This document shows positions 1 to 6,602 of a stretch of DNA of 10,329 bases, in pieces. Position numbers and translations under genes: made by a program. Under the pieces are notes generated by a model, which was not told the DNA's origin, did no database searches, and saw only the letters and a list, made by a program, of their open reading frames with translations. Location of the stretch: contig JAOUKG010000033.1 in the NCBI GenBank assembly GCA_029882725.1, positions 1-10,329 on the forward strand. Reading direction: 5' to 3'. Each line of letters begins with the position of its first letter. Within the stretch, counting starts at the first letter, position 1. The DNA comes from Cyclobacteriaceae bacterium (GTDB taxonomy: Bacteria; Bacteroidota; Bacteroidia; Cytophagales; Cyclobacteriaceae).

Positions 1-2317
1 CCTTTACGGCGTTTTCAGAGGCTGAACTCCCCGAAATGACTTGCGACTTGTATTGTTTGCTTTTTAATAAGGTGTTGATCTTATCAATTTCCAACTTGGT
101 TCCGGGCAATGGGGAAACACTGCCATCTCCACCATAATCAGGGAATCCAATTAATGTGGCATTCTTTTTTAAAGAAACAGATTTGTTATTACCTATATCA
201 ACCACATCCCCCGGGTTATTGATTAGAACTAAATTGTATTTATTGAGTACATAGTTTGTAGGGTCAATACGCAATGTATTTACATTGATTTGATTAAAAA
301 CACCGTCTGGTGAAATGAAAACCCGCTTGGCACCTTTTAAATTATCATCAATTTTCTTCCAATACTGATCATAGGAATACTCATCATCCATTTTATTGTG
401 TATCACATTGCTGTAATATTTATAATATCGGGTGTCGAGCTGATCACCATTTTCTAAGCTTATCAATTTAGGTGCTGCTGAATTGTTTTTAATAATCACT
501 GCCAGATACCGCATAGAGGAAGTCAGGGAGTTTTTAAATATTCTAGATTGGATAATTTCAACCAAAGCATCCCCCGGTACGAGTGCTTTTTTTAGGTCCG
601 CATATTGAAATTTATTGGCCTTGACACCATTTTTAAAAACATCACTGTTTTCCGAGAGATAGCGTTCGGTTTGATTGGTGGCTTTTTCCAACGAATCAAT
701 GTTTATTTTTTCGTCGGCAAGTTCTTCCTTGCTGTAGGTATAATAATTGGATAACAACTCTTTTTGGTCAATCCAGGTATTGTAGGTGTCCTTTAATTCC
801 TGACTTCCACTATTGGCAATTTGATTCCTTATCTTGTTTGTTGAAGTCATTAGCAAGGCCTTGGTATTTATTTGCAAATTGATGAGATCAATCAATAATT
901 CGGGGTGGGCTTCTTGATTTTCATATACGAACGAGTAAAAACGGTTTATTCTGGGTCTTAATTTTGCCCAGAACTTCGATTTCTCATTTTCGCTCATGGG
1001 CAAGAAATATTGATCTATTGTATAGTAGGTGTTTTCCAACACTTCTTTATACAGTTTCTTGGCTTTGGAAATATCCTGAGTTCTCCAATAGACTATGGCC
1101 AGATCTTCTTTGGATTGTATTGTGTTAGGATGTGAGGCCCCCAGGGTTTGCATCCTAACATCAAAAGCATCGGTAAGCAGGGGTAAAGCCTTGTCGTTTT
1201 CACCTCTGAATACATAATAATTACCCAGATCGCTTTTGGATGTAGCCGTTACCGGCGAGTCATTCCCCTGGTTATTTTCGTAAATAGCTATGCTTTTTTT
1301 GAGAAGGCTTTCCACATCATCGTATTTTTCCATCAAAACATACAAAGAAGCCAGGTTATTTAGCAAATGCGCATAATCGGGATGATTCTCCCCAAACCTT
1401 TTCTTTTTAATGGAAATGGCTTCCAGATAGATCTCTTCTGCTTCTCCATACCTACCCATATCCTGATAAAGTAAGGCCATGTTCGTTTGAAGCCGTTGAA
1501 AATTCCCCGATTTCTCACGGAGGTGATCGTCGGCAATCTGGATGGCTTGTTTGAACAAAGGTTCCGCTTCCTGATATCTTCCTAACATTTGGTAAAGGGA
1601 AGCCAGGTTGTTGAGACAAATGGCATACCCCATGCTTGTTGACCCTAAAATTCGTTTGTTTTTATCCAGTGCCTCATTCAACAATTTTTCTGATTCGTTA
1701 TAAAACCCAAGGTCTTTTTTAATCAGGGCCATGTTGTTTAAACTCGCAGCATAACCACGGCTTTCAGTGCCTAAAATATCTTTTCTCAATTCCAGAGCCA
1801 ATAACCCAAACTCCTCGGCCCTATGTAATCTTCCTAATGAATGTGAAACCAGAGAAAGGTTGGCAATGGATCGGGCATAATCAATACTCCGTGTGTCACC
1901 CTCGGTTTCGTACGTGGTTTTAGCTGCAAGGAGTAACCCAAAAGCCATTTTGTACTTTCCGTTGGCGTAGAGCATTTCCGATCTGTCCACCCAACTTCTT
2001 GCCCGGTCAGACTCCGATACATATCCATCTTTTCTATCTATATACTCCAATAAAAATTTTTGTTGTCTTTCAAATCGTTCTTTATTTTCGAAAAGACCCG
2101 CATTATCACTAAGTGCAATGGCATAGTTAAAACTGGTAGTATCGTATTCATCCCTGGCCTTTTCCAGTTCATCCGAAAATTTATCTTTTGCAAATCTTCT
2201 TACGGTTGGGTCATTAATGGCCGATTTGGCCTTATCTTTTAATATTTTGCCGATTTGAGCCTGAGTGGGTAAAATGTTCAGAACGCATAGAAAAATAAAA
2301 CCCGAAATAATTTTCAT
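1..2317 (-). CDS. Secreted TPR-repeat protein with C-terminal CHAT domain (partial, C-terminus beyond window)
   Basis: Reading the minus strand from ATG at 2317-2315 gives an open frame of 772 residues that runs off the left edge, so the C-terminus is missing. Residues 1-20 form a signal peptide (MKIISGF start, hydrophobic core, TQA-Q cleavage-like site), implying export across the inner membrane. Residues about 110-430 contain roughly eight tetratricopeptide units with a ~42-residue period (recurring LNNLASLY, GRYxEAExL, AIxIxxxxxG), the kinesin-light-chain-like TPR class. A helical linker (about 435-570) precedes a CHAT domain starting near residue 575; seen are VFISPDG (666-672) and LPGTKLEI (737-744), which match the family's conserved 'PDG' strand and 'LPG' segment. 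The catalytic His and Cys of CHAT peptidases lie further downstream in the family and are outside the window, so activity cannot be judged. Known family role: caspase/separase-like cysteine peptidases, often paired with TPR. The substrate is unknown. Confidence 0.9.
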   Translation of the reverse strand, partial: MKIISGFIFLCVLNILPTQAQIGKILKDKAKSAINDPTVRRFAKDKFSDELEKARDEYDTTSFNYAIALSDNAGLFENKERFERQQKFLLEYIDRKDGYVSESDRARSWVDRSEMLYANGKYKMAFGLLLAAKTTYETEGDTRSIDYARSIANLSLVSHSLGRLHRAEEFGLLALELRKDILGTESRGYAASLNNMALIKKDLGFYNESEKLLNEALDKNKRILGSTSMGYAICLNNLASLYQMLGRYQEAEPLFKQAIQIADDHLREKSGNFQRLQTNMALLYQDMGRYGEAEEIYLEAISIKKKRFGENHPDYAHLLNNLASLYVLMEKYDDVESLLKKSIAIYENNQGNDSPVTATSKSDLGNYYVFRGENDKALPLLTDAFDVRMQTLGASHPNTIQSKEDLAIVYWRTQDISKAKKLYKEVLENTYYTIDQYFLPMSENEKSKFWAKLRPRINRFYSFVYENQEAHPELLIDLINLQINTKALLMTSTNKIRNQIANSGSQELKDTYNTWIDQKELLSNYYTYSKEELADEKINIDSLEKATNQTERYLSENSDVFKNGVKANKFQYADLKKALVPGDALVEIIQSRIFKNSLTSSMRYLAVIIKNNSAAPKLISLENGDQLDTRYYKYYSNVIHNKMDDEYSYDQYWKKIDDNLKGAKRVFISPDGVFNQINVNTLRIDPTNYVLNKYNLVLINNPGDVVDIGNNKSVSLKKNATLIGFPDYGGDGSVSPLPGTKLEIDKINTLLKSKQYKSQVISGSSASENAVK

Positions 2318-2322
2318 AGTTA

Positions 2323-2354
2323 TTTAGAATAATAGTCTTGTGAACCTATCTTTA
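2323..2354 (+). promoter_or_regulatory. Candidate Bacteroidota-type promoter for the acyltransferase gene
   Basis: TTTA at 2323-2326 and TATCTTTA at 2347-2354 are separated by 20 bases. Each differs by one base from the Bacteroidota -33 (TTTG) and -7 (TAnnTTTG) elements, and the spacing fits. Transcription would begin near 2360, which argues against the upstream GTG at 2340 being the start of the acyltransferase. On the minus strand the same spot reads TAACTTTA (2360-2353), so the divergent TPR-CHAT gene may use an overlapping -7 element. Confidence 0.35.
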
Positions 2355-2435
2355 AAGTTACTAAGTATTTTAGAATTATCGCATCAAAATGGAGGACATA
2401 TTATGTGTCCTGAGTACTTAATTAATAGCCAAAGT

Positions 2436-3185
2436 ATGAAATACCTGAAAAAGACGTTGTTGTTTATCTATGCCATCTACGGGCTTTTATTATTCACCCT
2501 GATTATGGTGGTTTTGTTTCCTTTCATTTTAATAATATCTTTTTTAGGAAGGGGCGGGTATGTTTTATCTTTTTATATGGTGAAACTTTGGGCACTGTTG
2601 TATGCGATATTTTCATTGGTTGTAGTGAGAATAAAAAGATCCAAAAAAATAAAAAAAGGACAATCATATATCTTCGTTTGTAATCACACCTCATTTCTTG
2701 ATGCCATCGTTACCCCTTTGGCTATTCCCGGCGCTGTACGTCCTTTGGGGAAAAAAGAGCTGAAAAAATTTCCCCTTTTGGGAATTGTAATAGGCCGTTT
2801 TGGAGTATTCGTAGACCGTAAAGACCAGGCTTCCCGAAAAGAAAGCCTCGGAAATATGTCCAAAGTTGCAGAAAGTGGTGATAACGTATTGATTTTCCCG
2901 GAAGGGACTACAAACAGAACAGGCAAACCATTACAGGATTTTTATGACGGAGCATTTAAAATTGCCAAAGAAACCAACCTGGATATAGTGCCTATGGTGG
3001 TGTTAAATGCAGCCAATTTATTGCCTCCTTCCAAAATATCACTTCGGCCCGGAGTAGTGTATGTAGAAGTAGGCGACCCAATTTCATGTAAAAATCATAC
3101 CGTTAAGGAACTAAAAGAAATCAGCAGGAATTGGATCTTAAGCAGGGTAGTAGGGGAGGTTAAATTCAATTCAAAGGAAAGTTGA
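2436..3185 (+). CDS. plsC: 1-acyl-sn-glycerol-3-phosphate acyltransferase (PlsC/LPLAT family)
   Basis: Predicted to transfer an acyl chain to the sn-2 position of lysophosphatidic acid, giving phosphatidic acid for membrane phospholipids at the inner membrane. With ATG 2436 the protein has 249 residues, usual for the family. An N-terminal hydrophobic segment (about residues 7-40) should anchor it. All four acyltransferase motifs are visible: the HX4D motif HTSFLD (catalytic His84, Asp89), GRFGVFVDR (120-128), FPEGTTNRTG (154-163) and VPMVVLNA (185-192). The start is uncertain. ATG 2403 has a good GGAGGA six bases upstream (2391-2396) and would add 11 residues, MCPEYLINSQS. A GTG at 2340 would extend it further but sits within the likely promoter. 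I prefer 2436 because the extra residues precede the membrane anchor and lack family character. It is divergent from the TPR-CHAT gene with no evident functional link. Paralogues acting on other lyso-lipids (for example ornithine-lipid type) cannot be excluded. Confidence 0.9.
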   Translation: MKYLKKTLLFIYAIYGLLLFTLIMVVLFPFILIISFLGRGGYVLSFYMVKLWALLYAIFSLVVVRIKRSKKIKKGQSYIFVCNHTSFLDAIVTPLAIPGAVRPLGKKELKKFPLLGIVIGRFGVFVDRKDQASRKESLGNMSKVAESGDNVLIFPEGTTNRTGKPLQDFYDGAFKIAKETNLDIVPMVVLNAANLLPPSKISLRPGVVYVEVGDPISCKNHTVKELKEISRNWILSRVVGEVKFNSKES

Positions 3186-3246
3186 CACACAAACCGGAAA
3201 TTGACAGGGGAAAAAGGAATATTGACAATCAAGGTGGAATATTAAT
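3182..3246 (+). repeat. Short imperfect direct repeats (TTGACA / GGAATA units)
   Basis: TTGACA occurs at 3182-3187, 3201-3206 and 3222-3227, with a degenerate TTAATA at 3242-3247. Units are about 20 bases and each of the later copies is preceded by GGAAA or GGAATA. The first copy overlaps the acyltransferase stop codon. The meaning is unknown: decayed tandem duplication, protein-binding sites or chance are all possible. Confidence 0.45.
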
Positions 3247-3484
3247 AGAATTTAATCCCAAAGAATTTGAGCGAAGTGGGCGAGTGTGATTGGGTATTTA
3301 AAAGGAAAATCCAAAGGGGGATGAATAACCAAAGTAGGACCTTCGTTCAAAGTTCGAACCCTGAAATAGTTTTCTGTTTAGAAAATGGATATTTCATATT
3401 TTGCTTATTATAAAAATAGTTTATTCAATAAACTAGTTGTATTATTGCTAAAATTATATACAAAATACAAATTACACATAAAAA
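3186..3484. other. Non-coding gap between acyltransferase and lipoprotein genes
   Basis: About 300 bases with no supportable gene in any frame. It holds the TTGACA repeats at its left end, an imperfect inverted repeat (CCCAA at 3257-3261 with TTGGG at 3290-3294, AT-rich flanks also partly pairing, no following T-run), a GTTCGAAC motif near 3352 that is not part of a tRNA T-arm, and the 19-bp palindrome at 3417-3435. The right half is very AT-rich, as expected for a promoter region, but I could not place a well-spaced -33/-7 pair. Confidence 0.6.
3417..3435. promoter_or_regulatory. Perfect 19-bp palindrome upstream of lipoprotein gene (possible operator)
   Basis: TAGTTTATTCAATAAACTA has 9-bp arms around a single central C (3426), centred 59 bases before the lipoprotein ATG. 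The one-base centre makes it a poor RNA hairpin but a plausible binding site for a dimeric regulator. No regulator is encoded in the window. A TATTATTG (3440-3447), one mismatch from the -7 consensus, lies just downstream, so the palindrome would cover the spacer or -33 region of such a promoter. This is inference. Confidence 0.4.
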
Positions 3485-4144
3485 ATGAAGAGAAATATTT
3501 ATTTAGTGATCTTGGGCTTTATTTTCATAACTATTCTCCACTCCTGTAAAGAGGAAGCGCTTCCACCTTCATCTTTTGAATATATAACCCCTGTATTTGG
3601 GACAATTATATATTCTGAAAGTGCTACAACCCCACCTACTATTAACTGGGGTGGTGAAACAGGAACTTTTGCGTTGGTAGGACTACCTCTGGGCATTGGA
3701 ATTGATGCTAAAACAGGAAGTGTAAACTGGGTAAAAAGTTTACCACTTGGCGTAAACAAGGTTGATGTTCTGGCTAAAAATTCGGCAGGAGAAACAACAG
3801 CCAGTGTAACAATCAATAATATACTTTCTGGTAACTTTTTAGGTGGATATAATACAGATCCCGCTACCACTACTTTAACTGAAACGGGCTTTTCAATGAA
3901 GTTTTCATCAGACGGTTCTTTTACCTCAAGAGATATTAATAATTTCTTGTCTTCCGACGGAATGTGGACCCTAGGGGCAGGCAATACAGTAACGGGTACA
4001 TTTACTTTTCCAGGAACCCAAGCTTTATACTCATTTGAAGGTATTGTTACATACACTTCAACTCAAACACCCTACATTGCCGGATACATGAAACCAGCAG
4101 CAGACGCATCATGGACCAACTATTTCAAAATTGACTTGCAGTAA
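3485..4144 (+). CDS. Lipoprotein with putative Ig-like (He_PIG-type) domain, function unknown
   Basis: A 219-residue protein. Residues 1-20 are a type II signal peptide ending in the lipobox LHSC, so Cys21 should be lipidated. The mature start CKEE (Cys, Lys, two acidic residues) resembles the Bacteroidota lipoprotein export signal that sends lipoproteins to the outer surface of the outer membrane; this is inference. Residues about 50-111 (GLPLGIGIDAKTGSVNW, then a strand ending ASVTI) match the putative Ig / He_PIG pattern of 'PxGLxIDxxTGxxxG' followed by a beta sandwich. Residues about 113-219 are strand-rich with repeated Gly-aromatic pairs (GNFLGGY, SSDGSF, DGMWTL, GTFTF) and end in short strands, suggesting a second beta domain, perhaps lipocalin- or avidin-like in architecture; no catalytic motif is visible. 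ATG 3485 is chosen because it gives the complete signal peptide. It appears to be a single-gene unit, bounded by a palindrome upstream and a stem-loop downstream. Confidence 0.85.
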   Translation: MKRNIYLVILGFIFITILHSCKEEALPPSSFEYITPVFGTIIYSESATTPPTINWGGETGTFALVGLPLGIGIDAKTGSVNWVKSLPLGVNKVDVLAKNSAGETTASVTINNILSGNFLGGYNTDPATTTLTETGFSMKFSSDGSFTSRDINNFLSSDGMWTLGAGNTVTGTFTFPGTQALYSFEGIVTYTSTQTPYIAGYMKPAADASWTNYFKIDLQ

Positions 4145-4171
4145 TTAAAATCCTGTTTAATAAAAAAGTTT

Positions 4172-4230
4172 AGGTCACAAATGTTTATGTATGTAGAGTT
4201 AATACTCTCATATAGGTGCATTTGTGACCT
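4172..4230. terminator. Long nested stem-loop after lipoprotein gene (probable terminator)
   Basis: AGGTCACAAATG (4172-4183) and CATTTGTGACCT (4219-4230) are perfect 12-bp inverted arms. Inside the 35-base loop, TATG/CATA (4190-4193 with 4209-4212) and AGAGT/ACTCT (4195-4199 with 4204-4208) pair around a TAAT tetraloop with one bulged T, so the whole forms a nearly continuous stem. A TTATTT follows on the plus strand, and the minus strand reads into a run of six T (from 4167 back to 4162), so it could act in both directions. It begins 28 bases after the lipoprotein stop. A structured RNA or repeat-derived hairpin is the alternative. Confidence 0.6.
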
Positions 4231-4389
4231 TATTTAAAAGCTCATCTGTCAGCTTCACTTCTCTATCTTTCTTTCAAATAAATTTATTGAAATAGTTTCT
4301 GTAAAAATCACATACAGCTCCCAATTTCAATGTTCCCTTAAATAATTCATAAATCATCCGGGAAAAGGGATTTTAAAATTCAAACTTTT

Positions 4390-4397
4390 TATATTTG
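4390..4397 (+). promoter_or_regulatory. Bacteroidota -7 promoter element of yebC
   Basis: TATATTTG matches TAnnTTTG exactly and lies 22 bases before the yebC ATG, implying transcription starting around 4402-4405 and a short leader. A matching TTTG -33 element at the usual 19-21 base spacing is not evident; only a TTTT (4371-4374) lies upstream. Confidence 0.55.
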
Positions 4398-4419
4398 CAT
4401 TTAGAATTATCTACTAATT

Positions 4420-5127
4420 ATGGGAAGAGCATTTGAATTCCGAAAGGAAAGGAAATTTAAAAGATGGGGCCAAATGGCCAAAACTTTCACCCGTTTGGGT
4501 AAAGATATTGTAATTGCTGTAAAAGCAGGAGGGCCCGACCCGGAAACCAACTCCAAGCTACGTGCTGTTATGCAAAATGCAAAAGCAGCAAATATGCCCA
4601 AGGATAACGTGGAAAGAGCAATAAAAAGGGCAAGTTCAAAAGATCAATCTGATTATAAAGAATTGCTTTTCGAAGGATATGCGCCTCATGGGATTGCTAT
4701 TTTAGTAGAAGCCGCAACAGATAACAACAACAGAACAGTTGCTGACATCAGAAGTTATTTCTCTAAATACAATGGAAGTTTAGGAACATCGGGGTCAGTT
4801 GAGTTTATGTTTGACCACCTTTGTAATTTCAAAATTGAAAATACAGGCCAGGATATAGAAGAACTGGAATTGGAGTTAATTGATTACGGCGTTGAAGAAG
4901 TTTTTGAAGAAGAAGACGGTATCATGATTGTTGGGGCTTTTAATAGTTACGGATCTCTTCAAAAAGCACTGGAAGAAAAGAAATTTGAGATTATATCCTC
5001 TGGTTTTGACCGGATACCCAATATTACCAAGGAACTTTCAGAAGAAGAAATCCTGGATGTTGAAAAACTCCTAGAAAAATTGGAGGAAAACGATGACGTG
5101 CAAAATGTGTTTCATAATATGGCGTAA
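4420..5127 (+). CDS. yebC: YebC/PmpR/TACO1-family translation or transcription regulatory protein
   Basis: A 235-residue cytoplasmic protein covering the full YebC family length. The N-terminal domain has the conserved MGRAFEFRK start, the RWGQMAKTFTRLGKDI helix, GGPDPETNSKLR (38-49) and NMPKDNVERAIKRA (58-71), followed by the family's YEGYAPxGxAxxVE-like segment (FEGYAPHGIAILVEA) and DNNNRTVADIR. The C-terminal half is acidic and ends in the DVQNVFHNMA tail typical of the family. Members were long annotated as transcription regulators (PmpR) and more recently YebC/TACO1 proteins have been implicated in relieving ribosome stalling at proline-rich stretches; which role applies here cannot be read from sequence. 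The RWGQMAKTF segment, where many homologues have Lys/Ser-rich KWxxIKHRK, is the form I associate with Bacteroidota. It has its own -7 element and is followed by a long inverted repeat, so it is probably monocistronic. Confidence 0.93.
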   Translation: MGRAFEFRKERKFKRWGQMAKTFTRLGKDIVIAVKAGGPDPETNSKLRAVMQNAKAANMPKDNVERAIKRASSKDQSDYKELLFEGYAPHGIAILVEAATDNNNRTVADIRSYFSKYNGSLGTSGSVEFMFDHLCNFKIENTGQDIEELELELIDYGVEEVFEEEDGIMIVGAFNSYGSLQKALEEKKFEIISSGFDRIPNITKELSEEEILDVEKLLEKLEENDDVQNVFHNMA

Positions 5128-5144
5128 CACACGTAGAGACGTAG

Positions 5145-5254
5145 CCTGCATGTGCCCATACATAAACATTTCCAGGTAAACGTTCCCGGTTGTTCATTTT
5201 TCAATGAATATACACGTATAATACCTGGATGGTGTAAATGTGGGCATATCAAGG
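5145..5254. repeat. Long imperfect inverted repeat between yebC and folC
   Basis: The left arm (about 5145-5178) contains TGCCCA (5153-5158) and CCAGGT (5172-5177); the right arm contains ACCTGG (5223-5228) and TGGGCA (5241-5246). Arms of about 30 bases pair at most positions with one gap, extending weakly outward to CCT/AGG. The ~42-base centre has its own perfect hairpin TTCATT/AATGAA (5193-5198 with 5203-5208). ACACGTA occurs at 5129-5135, 5212-5218 and 5259-5265, the outer two flanking the structure. It may serve as the yebC terminator although no strong T-run follows, or be a dispersed non-autonomous repeat. No transposase is present. Confidence 0.6.
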
Positions 5255-5323
5255 GAGGACACGTACCAAATGCCTGATTGTGGGTTTTTATGACATGTTT
5301 TTCAATAATATTTTCACTCCAAA

Positions 5324-6601
5324 ATGACCTATAGTGAAGTCTTAAATTATTTGTACGACAGCCTGCCTATGTTTCAAAGGCAGGGGGCGGCTGCGTTTAA
5401 TAAAAATCTGGATAGAACCATTCTGCTGTTGGAACATCTGGGCAACCCACAGGAAAAATTTAAATCCATCCACGTTGCAGGCACAAATGGAAAAGGCACT
5501 ACCTCCCACATGTTGTCGTCAGTTTTGCAGTCATCAGGGTATAAAACCGGATTATATACTTCCCCTCACCTGAAAAATTTCACAGAAAGAATACGAATTG
5601 ATGGTATAGAAGCTTCGGAAGCATTTGTAGTGGATTTTGTGGTTTCAAATAAAGATTTTATAGAAAAGGTGAAGCCTTCCTTTTTTGAGCTTACTGTAGC
5701 CATGGCTTTCGAATATTTCGCGCGGGAAAAGGTGGATATTGCCGTTATTGAAGTGGGTATGGGAGGGCGTTTGGATAGTACCAATGTTATAACTCCGTTG
5801 GTTTCCGTTATTACAAACATCAGTCTTGACCATCAGCAATATTTGGGGGAAACATTGGTAGAAATTGCCGGAGAAAAGGCCGGTATTATTAAAAAAGGGA
5901 TTCCCGTGGTAATAGGAGAGTATCAGGCTTCTGTTTACCCGGTTTTTCAAAGAAAAGCGAAACAAATGGAAGCCACTCTGTTTAAGGCTTTTGAGTTAAA
6001 ACTCGTGGGGACTCATGAAAAATTTGACATAAAACAGGGAGAGAATACACTTTTTAAGGGCCTTTCTACTGATTTAAAAGGTGATTATGTCCTAAAAAAC
6101 ATCCTTGGAGTGATATTGTGCCTGAATATATTAAAGGAAAAATACAATTTCAATATTTCACAGCATACTGTCCATAATGGATTAGCAAAAGTAACAGAGC
6201 AAACTGGTCTTAAGGGGCGTTGGCAAAAATTGGGCGATAAGCCATTGGTTATTTGTGATACGGGCCACAATATAGAAGGAGTGCGGCTTACCATGGCCCA
6301 ACTTAAAAAGTTAAAATACGATCAATTGATAATTATTTGGGGTTCTGTGGCAGATAAGGATGTTTCAGGCGTTTTAGCCCTTTTACCTACCACGGCCGAT
6401 TATATATTCAGTGAACCATCTATTCCCAGAAAATTGGAAGCTTCCAAATTGGCTGTGTTGGCCGAAAAACTTGGGCTGAAAGGAAAGGTGGTGCCGAATG
6501 TAAATGAAGCTCTCCAATTGGCAAGAAAGTCAGCAAATAAAAATGATTGTATATACATAGGCGGTTCTACATTTTTAGTGGCCGATATAAACGAAATTTA
6601 G
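5324..6601 (+). CDS. folC: Bifunctional folylpolyglutamate synthase / dihydrofolate synthase
   Basis: ATP-dependent ligase of the Mur-ligase fold that joins L-glutamate to dihydropteroate and/or extends the glutamate tail of folates in the cytoplasm. The 425 residues match family length. Seen in order: HVAGTNGKGTTS P-loop (50-61), SPHLKNFTERI (80-90) folate/ATP loop, EVGMGGRLDSTN (143-154), ISLDHQ then EKAGIIK (about 167-190) in the central domain with metal and modified-lysine positions, and DTGHN (312-316) in the C-terminal glutamate-ligase domain, a common variant of DGAHN in this phylum, followed by WGSVADKD. ATG 5324 is chosen because it places the first helix (MTYSEVLNYLYDSLPMFQRQGAxAF) exactly as in homologues. 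The stop is separated by one base from trmB, suggesting translational coupling. Whether dihydrofolate synthase activity is retained cannot be told for certain; a single FolC normally does both. Confidence 0.95.
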   Translation: MTYSEVLNYLYDSLPMFQRQGAAAFNKNLDRTILLLEHLGNPQEKFKSIHVAGTNGKGTTSHMLSSVLQSSGYKTGLYTSPHLKNFTERIRIDGIEASEAFVVDFVVSNKDFIEKVKPSFFELTVAMAFEYFAREKVDIAVIEVGMGGRLDSTNVITPLVSVITNISLDHQQYLGETLVEIAGEKAGIIKKGIPVVIGEYQASVYPVFQRKAKQMEATLFKAFELKLVGTHEKFDIKQGENTLFKGLSTDLKGDYVLKNILGVILCLNILKEKYNFNISQHTVHNGLAKVTEQTGLKGRWQKLGDKPLVICDTGHNIEGVRLTMAQLKKLKYDQLIIIWGSVADKDVSGVLALLPTTADYIFSEPSIPRKLEASKLAVLAEKLGLKGKVVPNVNEALQLARKSANKNDCIYIGGSTFLVADINEI

Positions 6602-6602
6602 C

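Noticed and set aside
1834..2242. Short open frames at 1834-2028 (minus) and 2060-2242 (plus)
   Set aside because: Both lie inside the continuous minus-strand TPR-CHAT frame in other phases, with no protein-like features.
1..2317. CHAT gene as part of a CRISPR-associated or other defence island
   Set aside because: No repeats, Cas genes, toxins, integrases or other defence genes are in the window; the signal peptide also argues against a cytoplasmic defence effector.
3340..3366. GTTCGAAC motif resembling the T-loop of a tRNA, possibly a tRNA remnant
   Set aside because: The flanking bases do not form a five-pair T-stem, and no acceptor or anticodon arm is present upstream.
3499..4056. 185-residue open frame on the minus strand opposite the lipoprotein gene
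   Set aside because: It is antisense to a gene with a clear lipobox and Ig-like pattern, is low-complexity in Val/Pro/Ser, has no recognisable domain and no promoter or ribosome site; it mirrors the codon bias of the sense gene.
5566..6294. Minus-strand open frames of 69-106 residues within folC
   Set aside because: They overlap conserved FolC motifs on the plus strand and have no independent signal.
6302..6320. DTGHN instead of DGAHN in FolC as a possible active-site anomaly
   Set aside because: The variant keeps the Asp, His and Asn positions and I recognise it as usual in Bacteroidota FolC proteins.
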